The notes beneath the pieces are model-generated. The model ran no database searches, was not told where the DNA came from, and worked only from the letters and a program-made list of their open reading frames with translations. Of a stretch of 64,000 nucleotides of DNA, positions 63,738-64,000 are shown piece by piece. The position numbers were made by a program, and so were the translations under genes. The stretch is from JBGSWL01 sp041752455 (GTDB lineage: Bacteria; Pseudomonadota; Alphaproteobacteria; Rhizobiales; Rhizobiaceae): contig JBGSWL010000078.1 in NCBI GenBank assembly GCA_041752455.1, positions 38,357 through 102,356 of the forward strand. Direction: 5' to 3'. How positions within the stretch are numbered: position 1 is the first letter of the stretch; every line of letters begins with the position of its first letter.

Positions 63738-64000
63738 ATGATACGTATATCCTCCGCATTCCTCTGGCTGCTCGCCCTTCTCCCTTTGCTAGGAATCCCG
63801 GAAGACGAAATCCCAACCGATATACGGCAATACGGCGACCTTTTCCTCACGGAGGACGAAGCCTCAGCTTACGCAAAACTCGAAGCCTGGGTTTTCGACA
63901 AAACCAACACCGATCAGGAAACCGCCCGCAGAATCGCCGTTGCGAGGGATCTCTTGGCCAGTGGCGGCTATGTGAGCGGACGCTACAGTGATCACGAGAA
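63738..64000 (+). CDS. Exported protein, 3' partial, unknown
   Basis: Open frame from ATG 63738 to the window end (87 codons). It begins with a signal peptide (MIRISSAFLWLLALLPLLG), then an acidic helical region (EDEASAYAKLEAWVFDK; TDQETARRIAVARDLLASGG). No family recognised. Preceded by AT-richer DNA and no clear ribosome site. Confidence 0.6.
   Translation, partial: MIRISSAFLWLLALLPLLGIPEDEIPTDIRQYGDLFLTEDEASAYAKLEAWVFDKTNTDQETARRIAVARDLLASGGYVSGRYSDHE

Noticed and set aside
57620..64000. Large natural transfer of verrucomicrobial genes into the alphaproteobacterium
   Set aside because: Not excluded, but there is no mobile element or amelioration gradient, and the in-frame switch in a conserved gene is better explained by misassembly.

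Overview
The window holds two stretches of DNA from what look like two unrelated bacteria. Positions 1 to about 57,600 read as a GC-rich alphaproteobacterium of the Rhizobiales (Hyphomicrobiales). The evidence is the gene orders YceD-plsX-fabH-ihfA-merR and glyA-nrdR-ribD-ribE-ribH-nusB, a metal-type HemB without the zinc cysteines, Bpt, LdtR, and DUF2293 and DUF6163 proteins. From about 57,620 to the end the codon choice, intergenic texture and protein affinities change abruptly and resemble Verrucomicrobiota (Puniceicoccales-like). The switch lies inside a conserved stretch of aspS and keeps the reading frame. The simplest explanation is a chimeric metagenome contig joined in a conserved gene; natural transfer is possible but less likely.

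Layout of the left part. 1-2.7 kb: an exopolysaccharide initiating glycosyltransferase (cut by the window edge) coupled to an O-antigen-ligase-like protein whose 3' end runs antisense into tRNA-Pro(GGG). 2.8-7.8 kb: phospholipid and fatty acid start genes (plsX, fabH), ihfA, a MerR regulator, YceD, a cytochrome bc1 chaperone and bamE. 7.9-16.0 kb: proton pyrophosphatase, an MFS carrier, nusB, the riboflavin genes, nrdR and glyA. 16.2-19.5 kb: a Tat-exported L,D-transpeptidase and LdtR. 19.7-22.0 kb: hemB, an RDD protein and bpt. 22.0-25.5 kb: a luciferase-like monooxygenase, aldo/keto reductase and flavin reductase operon divergent from a GntR regulator. 26.2-28.1 kb: a GH25 lysozyme lipoprotein and an AT-rich orphan gene next to parC. 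30.4-33.6 kb: a type I secretion ABC/HlyD pair without a visible substrate. 34.4-38.6 kb: a transporter-kinase hybrid sensor and a LuxR-type regulator resembling CrbS/CrbR (MxtR/ErdR). 38.7-41.7 kb: envelope enzymes and a DnaJ/TerB protein. 41.9-47.0 kb: a 5-oxoprolinase-type enzyme carrying an in-frame palindromic repeat, and a GntP permease. 47.2-48.9 kb: a cytochrome c peroxidase behind an FNR-type box, with an amber codon in its signal peptide, then a cytochrome b561. 48.9-56.3 kb: a serine hydrolase, a second GH25 lipoprotein, a 27-residue membrane peptide gene, metF with an ArsR-methyltransferase fusion, DUF2293, MOSC and a periplasmic unknown.

Right part: the 5' third of aspS, hisS, tRNA-Glu(TTC), panB, hemW, an unknown membrane protein, a purine nucleoside phosphorylase and the start of an exported unknown. 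The intergenic regions carry a dispersed repeat with a period of about 10 bp and tandem GC palindromes that are absent from the left part.

Most of the window is housekeeping DNA. No CRISPR array, phage module or insertion sequence was recognised, and no convincing new multi-gene system was found. The most unusual items are the chimeric junction, the palindromic insertion in the oxoprolinase gene, the interrupted peroxidase signal peptide, and the small orphan genes.
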